A stretch of DNA of 64,000 bases from Chryseobacterium paridis (GCF_016595215.1 NZ_JAENHK010000001.1:186001-250000), one strand, 5' to 3'; shown: positions 8,143 to 18,194, counted from the stretch's first letter. Program-made: numbers and translations. The notes: generated by a model from the letters alone, not told the origin.

Positions 8143-10005
8143 TTACTTAACCAACTGATCAAGAATAGGTTTATTAATACCACTTATTTTGGATACAGGA
8201 TGATCATTAATCTGATCGAAAACCTGAATAACATTTTCTCCTTTCTTTAACCAGACTCCAGGAACATATAAAGTAAGCTGTGGACCTACTTTACTCCAAT
8301 ATCTCCCTATATTTTTCCCATTTACGAAAACACTCCCTTTTCCAAAATCCCGCATATCAAGAAAAGTATCTCCTGTTTCTTTCAATGTAAACAAAGCTTC
8401 TTTTACAACAGGAACTCCAGCTATAGTTTTTTTCCTTTGATCTTTGAATGCGACCATATGATCAAATGGAAACGGAAACATTTCCCAATTCCCTTTAATT
8501 TCAATACCGCTGATCATTACCGGACTGATGATTCCTTTGAAATTATGTATTATTTCAGATCCATAATTAATTCTTCCCATATTTTCAACAAGAATATCCA
8601 GAACATCCCCAGCTTTAATTTTTATATCAAGATCATATTTTTTAAAGTACCGGTTAAGCTCTCCTATTTTTGTTCCATTTATATAAATCGTCGCATAATC
8701 TCTCAATCCATTGATTTCTAATTTTCCCTGTTGATCTTTATCAAACTTTCTTCGATACAGAACATATCCATGCCCCGTATTAAGTTCTTCAAAAGTCAAT
8801 AGCTGATCCCCTTTAATCTTCTTTTTGTCATCGATTAAATCAAAGAGGGATATAGATTTGTAAAATTCCGCGTTTGAAAAGGTAATTATTTTAACGGATT
8901 TAGGGACTTCTATAAATTTTTCTTTACTTCTTGCCTGGAATATATCCCGTAAAGCAATATATTTAGGAGTTGCCCATCCTGCTTCACTTATGGGAGCATC
9001 ATAATCGTAACTCGTAATATCAGGTTGTATATCATGGTCCTTGTCATAATTAGCCCCACTGGTAAATCCAAAATTTGTTCCCCCGTGAATCATATAATAA
9101 TTAAAGGAAATTCCATTTTCAAGATATGCTTTTGTCTGCTTAACAACATCCTCAGTAGAAACTTTAACAAAAGGTTCTGCCCAATGATCAAGCCAACCTG
9201 GATAATACTCAGCCACCATATAGGGGCCTTTACCATTATTGTATTCATTGACCGTTTTTTTCAATACCTCTATATTGTCTTCACCATTTGCTGTAGGCAA
9301 AGCTCCCTCAATGCTTCCTCCTTTGAAGAGTGAACTCCCATCAGAAGTAAAAAGAGGAACCGTAATTCCGGACTTTATGATCAGATCTTTTATTTTATGG
9401 CTATATATTCTGTGTTTCTCCAATGCAATATCTTTTCGCTGTGCAACATAGGATCCAAATTCATTTTCCGCCTGTACCATAATAACCGGACCTCCATTAT
9501 TGATCTGCAATGGAATAATCTGTTTGGCAAGTTGATTAATATATTTCTCACATTGTTCAAGAAAGGCCTTATTATCAGATCTGATTTCTAAATCCTTATC
9601 TTTAAGAAGCCACCATGGATATCCCCCGAATTCCCACTCTGCACAAACATAAGGTCCCGGACGTATAATAACGTACAGCCCAACTTCCTGAGCTGTTTTA
9701 ATGAATTTCTGCAGATCTTTTTCACCGGAGAAGTTCCATTTCCCAGGTGATTCTTCATGATAGTTCCAAAAAACATAAGTAGTAACTGTATTAAGGCCCA
9801 TTGCCTTCATCATTTCAAGCCTATGTTTCCAATACTGCACAGGTATCCTGGGATAATGCATCTCTCCAGAATAAATGGAAAACTGATTTCCATTAAGCCA
9901 AAAATGACCATCTTTAATTTCAAAAGATTTGTTTGGCTGTTGTGCCAATATCAGATTAGTACACAGTATAAAAATGAAGTAGAGGAATTTAATTAGACTT
10001 TTCAT
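8143..10005 (-). CDS. Beta-galactosidase, glycoside hydrolase family 35
   Basis: Removes terminal beta-galactose from glycans; probably periplasmic or outer-membrane associated. A signal peptide (residues 1-21, ending ILAQ) is followed by the GH35 TIM barrel (about 25-345): PRIPVQYWKHRLEMMKAMGL, RPGPYVCAEWEFGGYP, the acid/base motif ENEFG (Glu182 likely) and the nucleophile motif AEYYPGW (Glu266 likely). C-terminal beta-sandwich domains end with the jelly-roll GKGSVFVNGKNIGRYW. The 620 residues are usual for this family. It is a single gene with no polysaccharide-utilisation neighbours, so the substrate is unknown. Confidence 0.95.
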   Translation of the reverse strand: MKSLIKFLYFIFILCTNLILAQQPNKSFEIKDGHFWLNGNQFSIYSGEMHYPRIPVQYWKHRLEMMKAMGLNTVTTYVFWNYHEESPGKWNFSGEKDLQKFIKTAQEVGLYVIIRPGPYVCAEWEFGGYPWWLLKDKDLEIRSDNKAFLEQCEKYINQLAKQIIPLQINNGGPVIMVQAENEFGSYVAQRKDIALEKHRIYSHKIKDLIIKSGITVPLFTSDGSSLFKGGSIEGALPTANGEDNIEVLKKTVNEYNNGKGPYMVAEYYPGWLDHWAEPFVKVSTEDVVKQTKAYLENGISFNYYMIHGGTNFGFTSGANYDKDHDIQPDITSYDYDAPISEAGWATPKYIALRDIFQARSKEKFIEVPKSVKIITFSNAEFYKSISLFDLIDDKKKIKGDQLLTFEELNTGHGYVLYRRKFDKDQQGKLEINGLRDYATIYINGTKIGELNRYFKKYDLDIKIKAGDVLDILVENMGRINYGSEIIHNFKGIISPVMISGIEIKGNWEMFPFPFDHMVAFKDQRKKTIAGVPVVKEALFTLKETGDTFLDMRDFGKGSVFVNGKNIGRYWSKVGPQLTLYVPGVWLKKGENVIQVFDQINDHPVSKISGINKPILDQLVK

Positions 10006-10179
10006 CAGGTATTTTTTGGAAATCTCTAGTTTGATTTAAGTATTCGTAGAAGCTTGCTTTTTCTCTCTTTCACGAATATTTGGATTCGAAACTATTGGTT
10101 TGTTTTTTGTTTTTACTAAATTTAAATAAATTTTTCTAACCATAAAGAAATAATTAAAACGTATTAAAAAATAATCAAC

Positions 10180-10608
10180 ATGAAAAAAGGAATTCTGGTA
10201 GCAGTTGGATTGACTGCCTTATCATTGATAAGTTGCAAAAAGGCTGAAGGTGGAAATAAAAGTATTATTAAAACTGATAGTTCAGTAGTTACAGATAATA
10301 ATGGCAAAATAGATTCGGCTTCTGCCAGCTCTACAATAGTTGATGTGAATGGAAAAAGGTATGAAAAGACTGATTTTGTTTATAAAGCAACAGATGGAGC
10401 CTTGGTAAAAGTAGTTTTCAAAAATGATCCAAAAGAAAGTACTGTTGCTATCACCAGTAATAAAAAGACCTTTACACTTCCAAAAACAGAAACTAAAGAT
10501 GGGGAAACTATCTATAAGAAAGATGATATGACTGCAAGGGTAAAAGGAGATAGTTTACACCTTGAACAAGGAAATAATGTAATTGAATTGAAGAGAACGA
10601 AAATCTAG
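10180..10608 (+). CDS. Small unrecognised lipoprotein
   Basis: 142 residues with a lipoprotein signal (lipobox LISC, Cys19, then KK), a Ser/Asp-rich linker to about residue 55 and a beta-rich domain (GKRYEKTDFVYKATDGALVKVVF and following Lys/Thr-rich strands). It resembles the small lipoproteins of flavobacteria whose C-terminal part is a compact beta domain, but I cannot name the family. Monocistronic, divergent from the beta-galactosidase, and followed by heptad repeats and a shared convergent terminator. Confidence 0.7.
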   Translation: MKKGILVAVGLTALSLISCKKAEGGNKSIIKTDSSVVTDNNGKIDSASASSTIVDVNGKRYEKTDFVYKATDGALVKVVFKNDPKESTVAITSNKKTFTLPKTETKDGETIYKKDDMTARVKGDSLHLEQGNNVIELKRTKI

Positions 10609-10609
10609 A

Positions 10610-10637
10610 GAGTTTCGAGATACGGGTTTCGAGGTTA
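10610..10637. repeat. Four 7-bp tandem units (consensus GAGTTTC)
   Basis: Directly after the stop codon region, four degenerate heptads with consensus GAGTTTC run head to tail (10610, 10617, 10624, 10631). Part of the 7-bp repeat class seen at five intergenic places in the window. Confidence 0.6.
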
Positions 10638-10705
10638 ATCCGCGAGGATATTGACTATTTACGAGTATTACAAAAAACTATTCCTATAATTCGGGTTACA
10701 AAACA

Positions 10706-10735
10706 AAAAAGCCGTTCAGAAATCTGAACGGCTTT
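10706..10735. terminator. Bidirectional terminator between lipoprotein gene and rplQ
   Basis: GCCGTTCAG (10711-10719) pairs with CTGAACGGC (10724-10732) around a 4-base loop, flanked by A5/T5. It lies between convergent genes and can serve both. Confidence 0.9.
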
Positions 10736-10756
10736 TTATATATATCTGAATGAATA

Positions 10757-11284
10757 TTATTCTTCAGTTTTTTCCTCTGTAGAATCAGTTGCTTCTGCCG
10801 TAGGCTCTTCAACTTTTTCTTCTACTACAGGAGCATCAGCAACTACAGCTTCTACTTTCTTAGCAGTTGTAGCTCTTCTACTTCTTCTTGTAGTCTTTTT
10901 CTCTTCAGCATTAGGATTGTAAAGCTCATTGAAGTCTACTAGCTCGATAAGAGCCATATCAGCAGCATCACCTTGTCTGAAACCAGTTTTGATGATTCTT
11001 GTATAACCGCCATTTCTTTCAGCGATTTTAGGAGCTACTGATCTGAATAGTTCAGTTACTGCTTCTTTACTTTGAAGATATGAAAAAACAATTCTTCTGT
11101 TATGTGTAGTATCTTCTTTTGCTTTTGTTAATAGGGGCTCAACATATACTCTTAAAGCTTTCGCTTTAGCTACAGTAGTGTTGATTCTTTTATGCTCAAT
11201 TAGAGAACAAGCCATATTAGAAAGTAAAGCACTTCTATGAGAAGCTGTTCTTCCTAAGTGATTGAATTTTTTACCGTGTCTCAT
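10757..11284 (-). CDS. rplQ: 50S ribosomal protein L17 with acidic/basic tail
   Basis: L17 sits near the peptide exit tunnel of the large subunit. Residues 1-120 carry the family core ([25 protein letters not shown], then the [13 protein letters not shown] segment ERNGGYTRI). The protein is about 50 residues longer than the E. coli form: the tail from about residue 125 is Lys/Arg then Ala/Glu/Val-rich and looks disordered, as in other Bacteroidota. Last gene of the ribosomal operon, 6 bases behind rpoA, before the bidirectional terminator. Confidence 0.97.
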   Translation of the reverse strand: MRHGKKFNHLGRTASHRSALLSNMACSLIEHKRINTTVAKAKALRVYVEPLLTKAKEDTTHNRRIVFSYLQSKEAVTELFRSVAPKIAERNGGYTRIIKTGFRQGDAADMALIELVDFNELYNPNAEEKKTTRRSRRATTAKKVEAVVADAPVVEEKVEEPTAEATDSTEEKTEE

Positions 11285-11290
11285 TATTAA

Positions 11291-12286
11291 TTATTTATCA
11301 GCGTCTAACTTATATTTTGCAACGTCGAAACCGAAGTTAAGACCTTTTGAATGCACTAATTCTTCTAGTTCTGTCAAAGATTTTTTACCAAAATTTCTGA
11401 ATTTCATCAAATCAGACTTACTGTAAGAAACTAATTCTCCTAACGTTTCAACTTCTGCAGCCTTCAAACAGTTTAGAGCTCTCACTGAAAGATCCATATC
11501 TGCTAATTTAGATTTAAGAAGTTGTCTAGTATGAAGAGTTTCTTCATCGTATTGGATAGATGCTTTTACAGCTTCAGTTTCAAGAGTGATTCTCTCATCA
11601 GAGAACAACATGAAGTGATAAATTAATATCTTAGAAGCTTCTGTTAAAGCGTTTTGAGGGCTGATGGAACCATCAGTTTCTATATCTAATACAAGTTTTT
11701 CGTAGTCTGTTTTTTGCTCTACACGATAATTTTCAATACTGTATTGTACTTTCTTAATTGGCGTAAAAATAGAGTCAATAGCAATAGTACCTACAGGTGC
11801 ATTGTTTGACTTATTTTGTTCAGAAGGAACATACCCTCTACCTTTTTCTACATTGAAAGTAATTTCGAAAGTTACATCACTGTTTAGGTTACAAATTACC
11901 AACTCAGGATTCAAGATCTCAAATCCGTTGATTGATTTACCTAAATCTCCAGCAGTAATAATCGTTTGTCCTGAAACCTTAGCAACAACCTGCTCATTAG
12001 ACTGGTTTTCTGCTGTAGATTTTAATCTCACCTGTTTAAGGTTAAGAATAATTTCAGTAACATCTTCGATTACTCCTGGAATAGTTGAAAATTCGTGCTC
12101 TACACCTTCTATTTTGATAGATGAAATAGCATATCCTTCCAGAGAAGAAAGCAACACTCTTCTCAAAGCATTACCTATTGTAAGCCCGAAACCTGGTTCT
12201 AAAGGTCTGAATTCAAATTGACCTTTAAATTCATCAGAGTTAAGTAAAATTACTTTATCGGGTTTTATGAATTGTAAAATTGCCAT
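11291..12286 (-). CDS. rpoA: RNA polymerase alpha subunit
   Basis: 331 residues. The N-terminal domain (assembly of polymerase) contains [27 protein letters not shown] split over about residues 30-60. The C-terminal domain (about 255-325, contacts DNA and activators) contains the helix-hairpin-helix pattern [19 protein letters not shown] and [12 protein letters not shown]. Lies 33 bases after rpsD and 6 before rplQ, the standard bacterial order. Confidence 0.98.
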   Translation of the reverse strand: MAILQFIKPDKVILLNSDEFKGQFEFRPLEPGFGLTIGNALRRVLLSSLEGYAISSIKIEGVEHEFSTIPGVIEDVTEIILNLKQVRLKSTAENQSNEQVVAKVSGQTIITAGDLGKSINGFEILNPELVICNLNSDVTFEITFNVEKGRGYVPSEQNKSNNAPVGTIAIDSIFTPIKKVQYSIENYRVEQKTDYEKLVLDIETDGSISPQNALTEASKILIYHFMLFSDERITLETEAVKASIQYDEETLHTRQLLKSKLADMDLSVRALNCLKAAEVETLGELVSYSKSDLMKFRNFGKKSLTELEELVHSKGLNFGFDVAKYKLDADK

Positions 12287-12319
12287 ATTATTGGGTTGAG
12301 CAAAAATTTGATTAAAAAA

Positions 12320-12928
12320 TTATTTAGAGTAAAGTTCGACGATAAGCTGTTCCTTGATTTCCTCCGGAATTTGGATTCTATCAGGTGCAGATACGAAAGT
12401 ACCTTCTTTTTTCTCATCGTTGAATTGTAACCACTCATAGTTTGCTTTATAAGCTAATGCATCAGTAACAACTTCAAGAGATTTAGACTTCTCTCTTACA
12501 GCGATTACATCACCAGCTTTAAGCAAATAAGATGGAATATTTACCAGTTCTCCATTCACAGTGATGTGTCTGTGAGAAACCAATTGTCTAGCTCCAGCTC
12601 TGGTTTTAGAAAAACCTAATCTGTATACTACGTTATCCAATCTAGATTCGCAAAGTTGTAATAGAACTTCCCCTGTTACACCTTTACTTCTGTGTGCTTT
12701 ATCGAATAAGTTTGCAAACTGTCTTTCTAAAATACCATAAGTATATTTAGCTTTTTGTTTTTCAGCTAACTGAACTGCATATTCTGATTTTTTAGCACCT
12801 CTTCTCTTGTTAGGACCATGTTGTCCTGGCGGTTGGTTTTTTCTCTTTTCGAAGTTTTTATCATCTCCGTAGATTGCAGCACCAAACTTTCTAGCAATCT
12901 TAGTTTTAGGTCCAATATATCTTGCCAT
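12320..12928 (-). CDS. rpsD: 30S ribosomal protein S4
   Basis: Primary 16S rRNA binder of the small subunit, and in many bacteria a translational repressor of its operon. 202 residues: start [16 protein letters not shown], Zn-free N-terminal region (no Cys cluster), then the S4 RNA-binding domain [23 protein letters not shown] followed by [23 protein letters not shown] sequence. Placed between rpsK and rpoA as in other bacteria. Confidence 0.98.
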   Translation of the reverse strand: MARYIGPKTKIARKFGAAIYGDDKNFEKRKNQPPGQHGPNKRRGAKKSEYAVQLAEKQKAKYTYGILERQFANLFDKAHRSKGVTGEVLLQLCESRLDNVVYRLGFSKTRAGARQLVSHRHITVNGELVNIPSYLLKAGDVIAVREKSKSLEVVTDALAYKANYEWLQFNDEKKEGTFVSAPDRIQIPEEIKEQLIVELYSK

Positions 12929-12947
12929 AATGGGTAAATTCTAAAAA

Positions 12948-13337
12948 TTAAACTCTTCTTCTTTTTGGTGGTCTACATCCATTGTGCGGCATAGGAGTCA
13001 CATCAATGATTTCGCTAACTTCAATTCCTGAATTGTGAATAGTTCTGATTGCAGATTCTCTACCTGCACCTGGACCTTTCACAAACACCTTTACTCTTCT
13101 TAACCCAGCTTCGTGAGCAACGTTAGAGCAATTTTCTGCTGCCATTTGAGCAGCAAATGGAGTATTCTTTTTAGAACCTCTGAATCCCATTTTACCGGCA
13201 GATGCCCAAGAGATAACTTCTCCGTTTTTATTTGTTAAAGAAATGATGATGTTATTGAAAGAAGCTTGAATATGCGCTTCACCAATAGCTTCAACTTTTA
13301 CTTTTCTTTTTTTAACTACTTTAGTTTGTTTTGCCAT
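12948..13337 (-). CDS. rpsK: 30S ribosomal protein S11
   Basis: Platform protein of the small subunit near the mRNA exit. 129 residues with the conserved core [39 protein letters not shown] and the C-terminal signature [18 protein letters not shown]. The N-terminal Lys-rich start is usual. 12 bases after rpsM. Confidence 0.98.
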   Translation of the reverse strand: MAKQTKVVKKRKVKVEAIGEAHIQASFNNIIISLTNKNGEVISWASAGKMGFRGSKKNTPFAAQMAAENCSNVAHEAGLRRVKVFVKGPGAGRESAIRTIHNSGIEVSEIIDVTPMPHNGCRPPKRRRV

Positions 13338-13349
13338 AATTCCTAACGA

Positions 13350-13727
13350 TTATTTACTTGCCTTTTTCTTGTTAGCAACAGTTTTTCTCTTTCCTTTACG
13401 GGTTCTAGAGTTGTTTTTCGTTCTCTGGCCTCTTAAAGGTAGTCCTAGTCTGTGACGTATTCCTCGTTGGCATCCTATGTCCATCAATCTCTTGATGTTC
13501 AATTGCACTTCAGATCTCAATTCTCCTTCTACTTTTACGTTTTCAGAAATATAAGTTCTAATTGCAGCCAATTCATCGTCATTCCATTCGTTGACTTTCT
13601 TGTCTTCGCTGATACCGGCAGCTTTAAGGATTTCAGAAGAAGTACTTCTTCCCACCCCATAAATATAAGTTAAACCGATAACGCCTCTTTTGTTTTTTGG
13701 TAAATCAATACCTGCAATTCTCGCCAT
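13350..13727 (-). CDS. rpsM: 30S ribosomal protein S13
   Basis: Head protein of the 30S subunit that contacts tRNA and the 50S subunit. 125 residues beginning [24 protein letters not shown], with the helix-two-turn-helix core and the C-terminal Arg/Lys tail [19 protein letters not shown] ending in [14 protein letters not shown]. 9 bases after rpmJ. Confidence 0.98.
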   Translation of the reverse strand: MARIAGIDLPKNKRGVIGLTYIYGVGRSTSSEILKAAGISEDKKVNEWNDDELAAIRTYISENVKVEGELRSEVQLNIKRLMDIGCQRGIRHRLGLPLRGQRTKNNSRTRKGKRKTVANKKKASK

Positions 13728-13736
13728 AATTTAATA

Positions 13737-13853
13737 TTAGCCTTGTCTTTGTTTAAATTTTGGGTTCTTTTTGTTGATCACAAAAAGTACACCTTTTCTG
13801 CGTACAATTTTGCAATCAGCGCTTCTTTTCTTAATTGATGCTCTAACTTTCAT
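13737..13853 (-). CDS. rpmJ: 50S ribosomal protein L36, zinc-free form
   Basis: A 38-residue frame between infA and rpsM, translated here from the sequence. It starts [15 protein letters not shown] and ends NPKFKQRQG, a full-length L36. Of the classical Zn ligands (three Cys and one His) only one Cys is kept (Cys14); the others are Ser, Lys/Asn and Phe. It is therefore the C-minus type that does not bind zinc, consistent with the zinc-free S14 in the same operon. Confidence 0.96.
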   Translation of the reverse strand: MKVRASIKKRSADCKIVRRKGVLFVINKKNPKFKQRQG

Positions 13854-13916
13854 TTGATAGTATTTATTTTTTAACAATAGCCAAATGGAAACCCGTAGAC
13901 TCCATTTGGCGTTTGT

Positions 13917-14132
13917 TTAATATCTAAATGTAATTCTCCCTTTTGTCAAATCATAGGGAGACATTTCTAGTTTTACCTTATCACCAGGTAAAAGTTTAAT
14001 ATAATGCATTCTCATTTTTCCAGAAATATGAGCAATAAGCATATGCCCATTTTCTAGTTCTACACGGAACTGAGCGTTCGAAAGTGCTTCCGTAATAACG
14101 CCGTCTTGTTCAATATGTTTTTGTTTCGCCAT
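13917..14132 (-). CDS. infA: Translation initiation factor IF-1
   Basis: 71-residue OB-fold protein that blocks the ribosomal A site during initiation. Sequence [44 protein letters not shown] split by the usual turn, and [13 protein letters not shown] at the end match the family fully. Three bases after secY and 63 before rpmJ. Confidence 0.98.
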   Translation of the reverse strand: MAKQKHIEQDGVITEALSNAQFRVELENGHMLIAHISGKMRMHYIKLLPGDKVKLEMSPYDLTKGRITFRY

Positions 14133-14135
14133 AAA

Positions 14136-15515
14136 TTAATATCCAGTCGTTCTTGATAATTTAGACTGCATTAAGCCATCATAATGATGGTTCAGCAGAT
14201 ATGTATTAATCTGTTGAACAGTATCTAAAATAACTCCAACCATAATCAATAGTGACGTTCCCCCGAAAAATAAGGCGAACGCATCTGTCTGAACTAAGCT
14301 TCCGTGTACAATTGCCGGAAGGATTGCAAAGATAGACAAAAATATTGCACCTGGCAAGGTTATTTTTGATAAAATATCATCTAAATAATCAGCGGTCTCT
14401 TTTCCTGGTCTTACTTTCGGTACTAAACCTCCGTTTCTCTTTAGATCATCGGCCATTTGGTTAACCGGAATTGTAATCGCAGTATAGAAAAATGAAAAGA
14501 TTATAATCAGCAATGCGAACAATACATTGTATTGCCAGCTAAAAACATTCTTGAAACCTGCAAGAAAAGTATTGGATTCGTCAAATTTCGTTAATAAACC
14601 TGGTACGAACATCAATGCCTGAGCAAAGATGATTGGCATAACTCCAGCAGCATTAACTTTCAATGGGATCCATTGTCTTGCTCCCTGCATAAGATTTTTA
14701 TTTACACCTCCTCTTGCTTGTGCTCTGCTTACATATTGAATTGGAATCTTTCTCACAGCAACAGATAATACTACTGCTAAAAGAACCACCAACATCCAGA
14801 ATATCACCTCAATAAGGATCATAATAGATCCCATCCCTCCTTTTCCGTTCTGCACGGCCATTTCCTGTACAAATGCTTCAGGTAATCTAGATAAGATACC
14901 AACCATAATAAGGATAGAAATACCATTTCCGATTCCTTTGTCAGTAATTTTCTCACCTAGCCACATTGCAAATACCGAACCGGCAACCAAAATAACAATA
15001 CTTGGTAACCAGAACATGATAGAATTTGGCTCTACATAGTATGCAGACTGGAACTGAGCATATGGTAAAAATAACTGAGTAATAGAAGTTAAATAAGAAG
15101 GTGCCTGTACTAAACAAACTCCGATCGTTAACCATCTAGTAATTTGATTCAATGTATTTCTACCTGACTCTCCATCTTTCTGAAGTTTCTGAAGATAAGG
15201 AATTGCCATCCCCATCAACTGAACAATAATAGAAGCTGAAATATAAGGCATTATACCTAGTGCCATTACAGAAGCGTGGCTGAAAGCCCCCCCTGTAAAC
15301 GACGAAAGCAAGCCAAGGAGACCTGCTCCTTGCTTGTTACCGCCTTGACTTTTATAATGCTCTAAGAGATCTCCTACTTGTGCAAGGTTAATTGCAGGTA
15401 GAGAGATATAAGATGCGAATCTATACACAAGGATAATACCTAAAGTGAAGATAATTTTATCTCTTAATTCTTTAAGGCTCCAAATATTTTTGAGGGTTTG
15501 TATAAATTCTTTCAT
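14136..15515 (-). CDS. secY: Protein translocase subunit SecY
   Basis: Channel subunit of the SecYEG translocon in the inner membrane. 459 residues with ten TM segments, the plug-region Gly/Ser-rich stretch (SFTGGAFSHASVMALGIMPYISASI), the cytoplasmic loop QYVSRAQARGGVNK and the C-terminal loop with NGGLVPKVRPGKETADYLD that contacts SecA and the ribosome. Encoded between rplO and infA, as usual; no adk or map gene is inserted after it. Confidence 0.98.
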   Translation of the reverse strand: MKEFIQTLKNIWSLKELRDKIIFTLGIILVYRFASYISLPAINLAQVGDLLEHYKSQGGNKQGAGLLGLLSSFTGGAFSHASVMALGIMPYISASIIVQLMGMAIPYLQKLQKDGESGRNTLNQITRWLTIGVCLVQAPSYLTSITQLFLPYAQFQSAYYVEPNSIMFWLPSIVILVAGSVFAMWLGEKITDKGIGNGISILIMVGILSRLPEAFVQEMAVQNGKGGMGSIMILIEVIFWMLVVLLAVVLSVAVRKIPIQYVSRAQARGGVNKNLMQGARQWIPLKVNAAGVMPIIFAQALMFVPGLLTKFDESNTFLAGFKNVFSWQYNVLFALLIIIFSFFYTAITIPVNQMADDLKRNGGLVPKVRPGKETADYLDDILSKITLPGAIFLSIFAILPAIVHGSLVQTDAFALFFGGTSLLIMVGVILDTVQQINTYLLNHHYDGLMQSKLSRTTGY

Positions 15516-15524
15516 TAGTTACTA

Positions 15525-15974
15525 TTATAATGTAATTGCTTTTCCACCTGCTTTAGCGATAAGCTCTTCAGCAGATTTAGTGAATTTGTCAGCAGAGATT
15601 GAAACCGCAGATTTCAATTCACCTCTACCCATAATTTTCACTATTTCGTTTTTAGTTGCTAAACCGTTTGCTACCAAAACTTCTTTAGTAATATCTCCAG
15701 TGATAGATTTATTTTCTATTAAAGTCTGAATAGAATCCAAGTTAATAGCTCTAAACTCTTTTCTGTTTACATTTTTGAAACCGAATTTAGGTAATCTTCT
15801 TTGTAAAGGCATCTGACCACCTTCGAAACCGATTTTCTGAGAATAACCAGCTCTAGCTTTCTGACCTTTATGTCCTTTTGTAGAAGTACCTCCTTTTCCA
15901 CTACCTTGTCCTCTACCAATTCTTTTTGAACTAAAAGTAGAACCTGCAGCAGGTTTTATGTTGTTTAAATTCAT
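15525..15974 (-). CDS. rplO: 50S ribosomal protein L15
   Basis: Late-assembly protein of the large subunit. 149 residues starting MNLNNIKPAAGSTFSSKRIGRG, followed by the Gly/Lys-rich rRNA-binding extension GSGKGGTSTKGHKGQKARAG and the globular C-terminal part. 18 bases after rpmD and 9 before secY. Confidence 0.98.
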   Translation of the reverse strand: MNLNNIKPAAGSTFSSKRIGRGQGSGKGGTSTKGHKGQKARAGYSQKIGFEGGQMPLQRRLPKFGFKNVNRKEFRAINLDSIQTLIENKSITGDITKEVLVANGLATKNEIVKIMGRGELKSAVSISADKFTKSAEELIAKAGGKAITL

Positions 15975-15992
15975 TTTAATTTCTTTTTAAAA

Positions 15993-16169
15993 TTATTTTT
16001 GAACTTCAAGTAAATGACTAACTGCAGCTATCATCCCTAAAATAGAAGGCGTAGCTTCGTGCTCTACAACTTGGTGAAGTTTCTTAAATCCTAATGCTTC
16101 AAGCGTTCTCTTTTGGGTTTTTGTTCTTCCAATAGCGCTTCTTACTTGCTTTACTTTAATTGTTGCCAT
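15993..16169 (-). CDS. rpmD: 50S ribosomal protein L30
   Basis: A 58-residue frame between rpsE and rplO, translated directly. It begins MATIKVKQVRSAIGRTKTQK and continues with a second helix (RTLEALGFKKLHQVVEHEAT) and a final helix, the L30 ferredoxin-like fold. Length and position in the operon are as expected. Confidence 0.96.
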   Translation of the reverse strand: MATIKVKQVRSAIGRTKTQKRTLEALGFKKLHQVVEHEATPSILGMIAAVSHLLEVQK

Positions 16170-16179
16170 TGTTTTATTA

Positions 16180-16701
16180 TTAACCGTTAAACACTTTAGT
16201 TAAAGAAACTCCTCTCATTCTTGCAATTTCTTCAGGTCTTCTGATATCTAACAATGCTTTGAAAGTAGCTTTCACAACGTTGTGAGGGTTAGAAGATCCT
16301 TTAGATTTTGAAAGGATATCGTGAATACCAGCAGATTCCAATACCGCTCTTACCGCACCACCGGCGATAAGTCCTGTACCGTGAGAAGCAGGTCTTAAGA
16401 AGATATCTGCACCACCGTATCTAGCAGCAGTTTGGTGAGGAATTGTGTGGTTCATTACAGGAACTTTCACAAGATTTTTCTTAGCATCTTCAACTGCCTT
16501 AGCAATTGCAGAAGCAACTTCTTTAGATTTTCCTAATCCGTAACCAATAATTCCATCTTCATTTCCAACAACTACAATTGCAGAGAACCCGAAAGCTCTA
16601 CCACCTTTAGTTACTTTTGTTACTCTGTTTACAGCAACGAGACGATCTTTTAATTCTAATCCTCCCGGTTTTACTCTTTCTATATTATCTAGTCCTAACA
16701 T
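16180..16701 (-). CDS. rpsE: 30S ribosomal protein S5
   Basis: Decoding-fidelity protein of the small subunit. 173 residues: double-stranded-RNA-binding-like N-terminal domain ([20 protein letters not shown]) and the S5 C-terminal domain ([20 protein letters not shown]). Ends with a short lineage-type tail. 19 bases after rplR. Confidence 0.98.
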   Translation of the reverse strand: MLGLDNIERVKPGGLELKDRLVAVNRVTKVTKGGRAFGFSAIVVVGNEDGIIGYGLGKSKEVASAIAKAVEDAKKNLVKVPVMNHTIPHQTAARYGGADIFLRPASHGTGLIAGGAVRAVLESAGIHDILSKSKGSSNPHNVVKATFKALLDIRRPEEIARMRGVSLTKVFNG

Positions 16702-16720
16702 ATTTTCCGAAATTTAATGA

Positions 16721-17074
16721 TTAGAATTTAAGTCCACCTTCTCTCGCACCATCAGCTAGAGCTTTCACTCTTCCATGGTATACGAAACCGTTTCTATCAA
16801 ACACAATATTTTCAATTCCTGCAGCGATAGCTTTAGCAGCGATAGCTTTACCAACAGCAGCAGAAACTTCAATCTTAGTACCATTAGCATCTACTCCTTT
16901 CTCTCTTGAAGAAGCAGCTACTAAAGTTTTACCATCTTTATCGTCGATTAACTGAGCGTAAATTTCCTTATTACTCTTATATACCGATAATCTTGGCAAT
17001 TCAGAAGATCCAGAGATTTTTCCTCTTACTCTTCTTTTTATTCTTATTCTTTTTTCTAATTTACTTAATGCCAT
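16721..17074 (-). CDS. rplR: 50S ribosomal protein L18
   Basis: Binds 5S rRNA in the central protuberance. 117 residues: a basic N-terminus ([18 protein letters not shown]), [19 protein letters not shown], and the C-terminal [24 protein letters not shown] signature. 14 bases after rplF. Confidence 0.98.
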   Translation of the reverse strand: MALSKLEKRIRIKRRVRGKISGSSELPRLSVYKSNKEIYAQLIDDKDGKTLVAASSREKGVDANGTKIEVSAAVGKAIAAKAIAAGIENIVFDRNGFVYHGRVKALADGAREGGLKF

Positions 17075-17088
17075 TTTCTTATAATTTA

Positions 17089-17634
17089 TTAAGCAGATTT
17101 ACCAGCTTTACGTCTAACATTTTCACCAACGAATCTCACACCTTTTCCTTTGTACGGCTCAGGCTTTCTGAATGAACGGATCTTTGCAGCTACCATTCCA
17201 AGAAGTTGCTTGTCGTAAGACGTTAAAGTAATAATTGGGTTTTTACCTTTTTCAGTCAATGTATCAATTTTAACTTCACCAGGAAGTTCTAATATAATAC
17301 CGTGAGAGAATCCTAAAGCCAACTCAAGTTTTTGACCTGAGTGAGAAGCTCTATATCCTACCCCTACTAGTTCTAGTTTCTTTTCGAAACCTGCAGATAC
17401 ACCAACAATCATGTTGTTGATTAACGCTCTGTATAAACCGTGAAGCGCTCTGTGTTGTTTAGAATCAGATGGTCTGTTTACATTCAGTTCTCCATCTTTT
17501 TGTTCTAAAGTAATTCCTTCTGTAAGCTCCTGAGAAAGTTCTCCCTTAGGACCTTTTACAGTTACTACACCTTCATTTTCAGTGATTGTAACTCCAGCAG
17601 GAATTGTTATAATTGCTTTACCAATTCTTGACAT
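17089..17634 (-). CDS. rplF: 50S ribosomal protein L6
   Basis: Large-subunit protein near the factor-binding site. 181 residues with two similar L6 domains; start [17 protein letters not shown] and the C-terminal signature [12 protein letters not shown]. 17 bases after rpsH. Confidence 0.98.
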   Translation of the reverse strand: MSRIGKAIITIPAGVTITENEGVVTVKGPKGELSQELTEGITLEQKDGELNVNRPSDSKQHRALHGLYRALINNMIVGVSAGFEKKLELVGVGYRASHSGQKLELALGFSHGIILELPGEVKIDTLTEKGKNPIITLTSYDKQLLGMVAAKIRSFRKPEPYKGKGVRFVGENVRRKAGKSA

Positions 17635-17651
17635 TTTCCTTTGATTAAAAA

Positions 17652-18050
17652 TTAATAAACATAGCAGATTACTTCACCGCCTACTTTCTCTTCTCTAGCT
17701 TTCTTATCTGTCATTACTCCTCTAGAAGTAGAGATAATAGCTACGCCCAAACCGTTTAGTACTCTAGGAAGTTCAGCAGAACCTTTGTACTGTCTCAAAC
17801 CTGGTCTTGAAGCTCTCTGAATAGACTTGATAGCTGGTTTGTTAGTTTGCTTGTCATACTTTAAAGCGATTTTGATTGTCCCTTGAACAGCGCTATCTTC
17901 AAACTTGAAGTTTAAGATATACCCTTGATCAAATAAGATTTTCGTAATCTCCTTTTTGATTTTCGATGCAGGAATTTCCACCACTTTGTGGCCTGCGCTT
18001 TGTGCGTTCCTTACTCTTGTTAGGAAATCTGAAATTGGATCTGTTACCAT
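17652..18050 (-). CDS. rpsH: 30S ribosomal protein S8
   Basis: Central-domain 16S rRNA binder and, in E. coli, translational repressor of the spc operon. 132 residues: MVTDPISDFLTRVRNAQSAG at the start and GLGVAIISTSRGVMTDKKAR plus GGEVICYVY at the end. The 144-base gap in front of it, with a strong hairpin, is the largest in this operon and could host control of S8 expression. Confidence 0.98.
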   Translation of the reverse strand: MVTDPISDFLTRVRNAQSAGHKVVEIPASKIKKEITKILFDQGYILNFKFEDSAVQGTIKIALKYDKQTNKPAIKSIQRASRPGLRQYKGSAELPRVLNGLGVAIISTSRGVMTDKKAREEKVGGEVICYVY

Positions 18051-18107
18051 TTTTCTATTTTAAATTATTGGTTGAAGAACAATCAGTATTGAAAAGACTT
18101 GAAGATT

Positions 18108-18145
18108 AAAATATCAGACTTCAGAAATCTTAGGTCTGATATTTT
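18108..18145. other. 12-bp hairpin between rpsN and rpsH, built on heptad repeats
   Basis: AAAATATCAGAC (18108-18119) pairs perfectly with 18134-18145. The long T run is on the plus-strand side (18142-18149), so in the direction of ribosomal transcription the hairpin is followed only by TTTTAAT. It may act as a weak attenuator, processing site or minus-strand RNA element. The arms and loop together fall into 7-base units related to TCAGACT. Confidence 0.5.
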
Positions 18146-18194
18146 TTTTCTTTAGTATCTCGACAACTTAATTGTCCCGATTATTAAGTAATTA

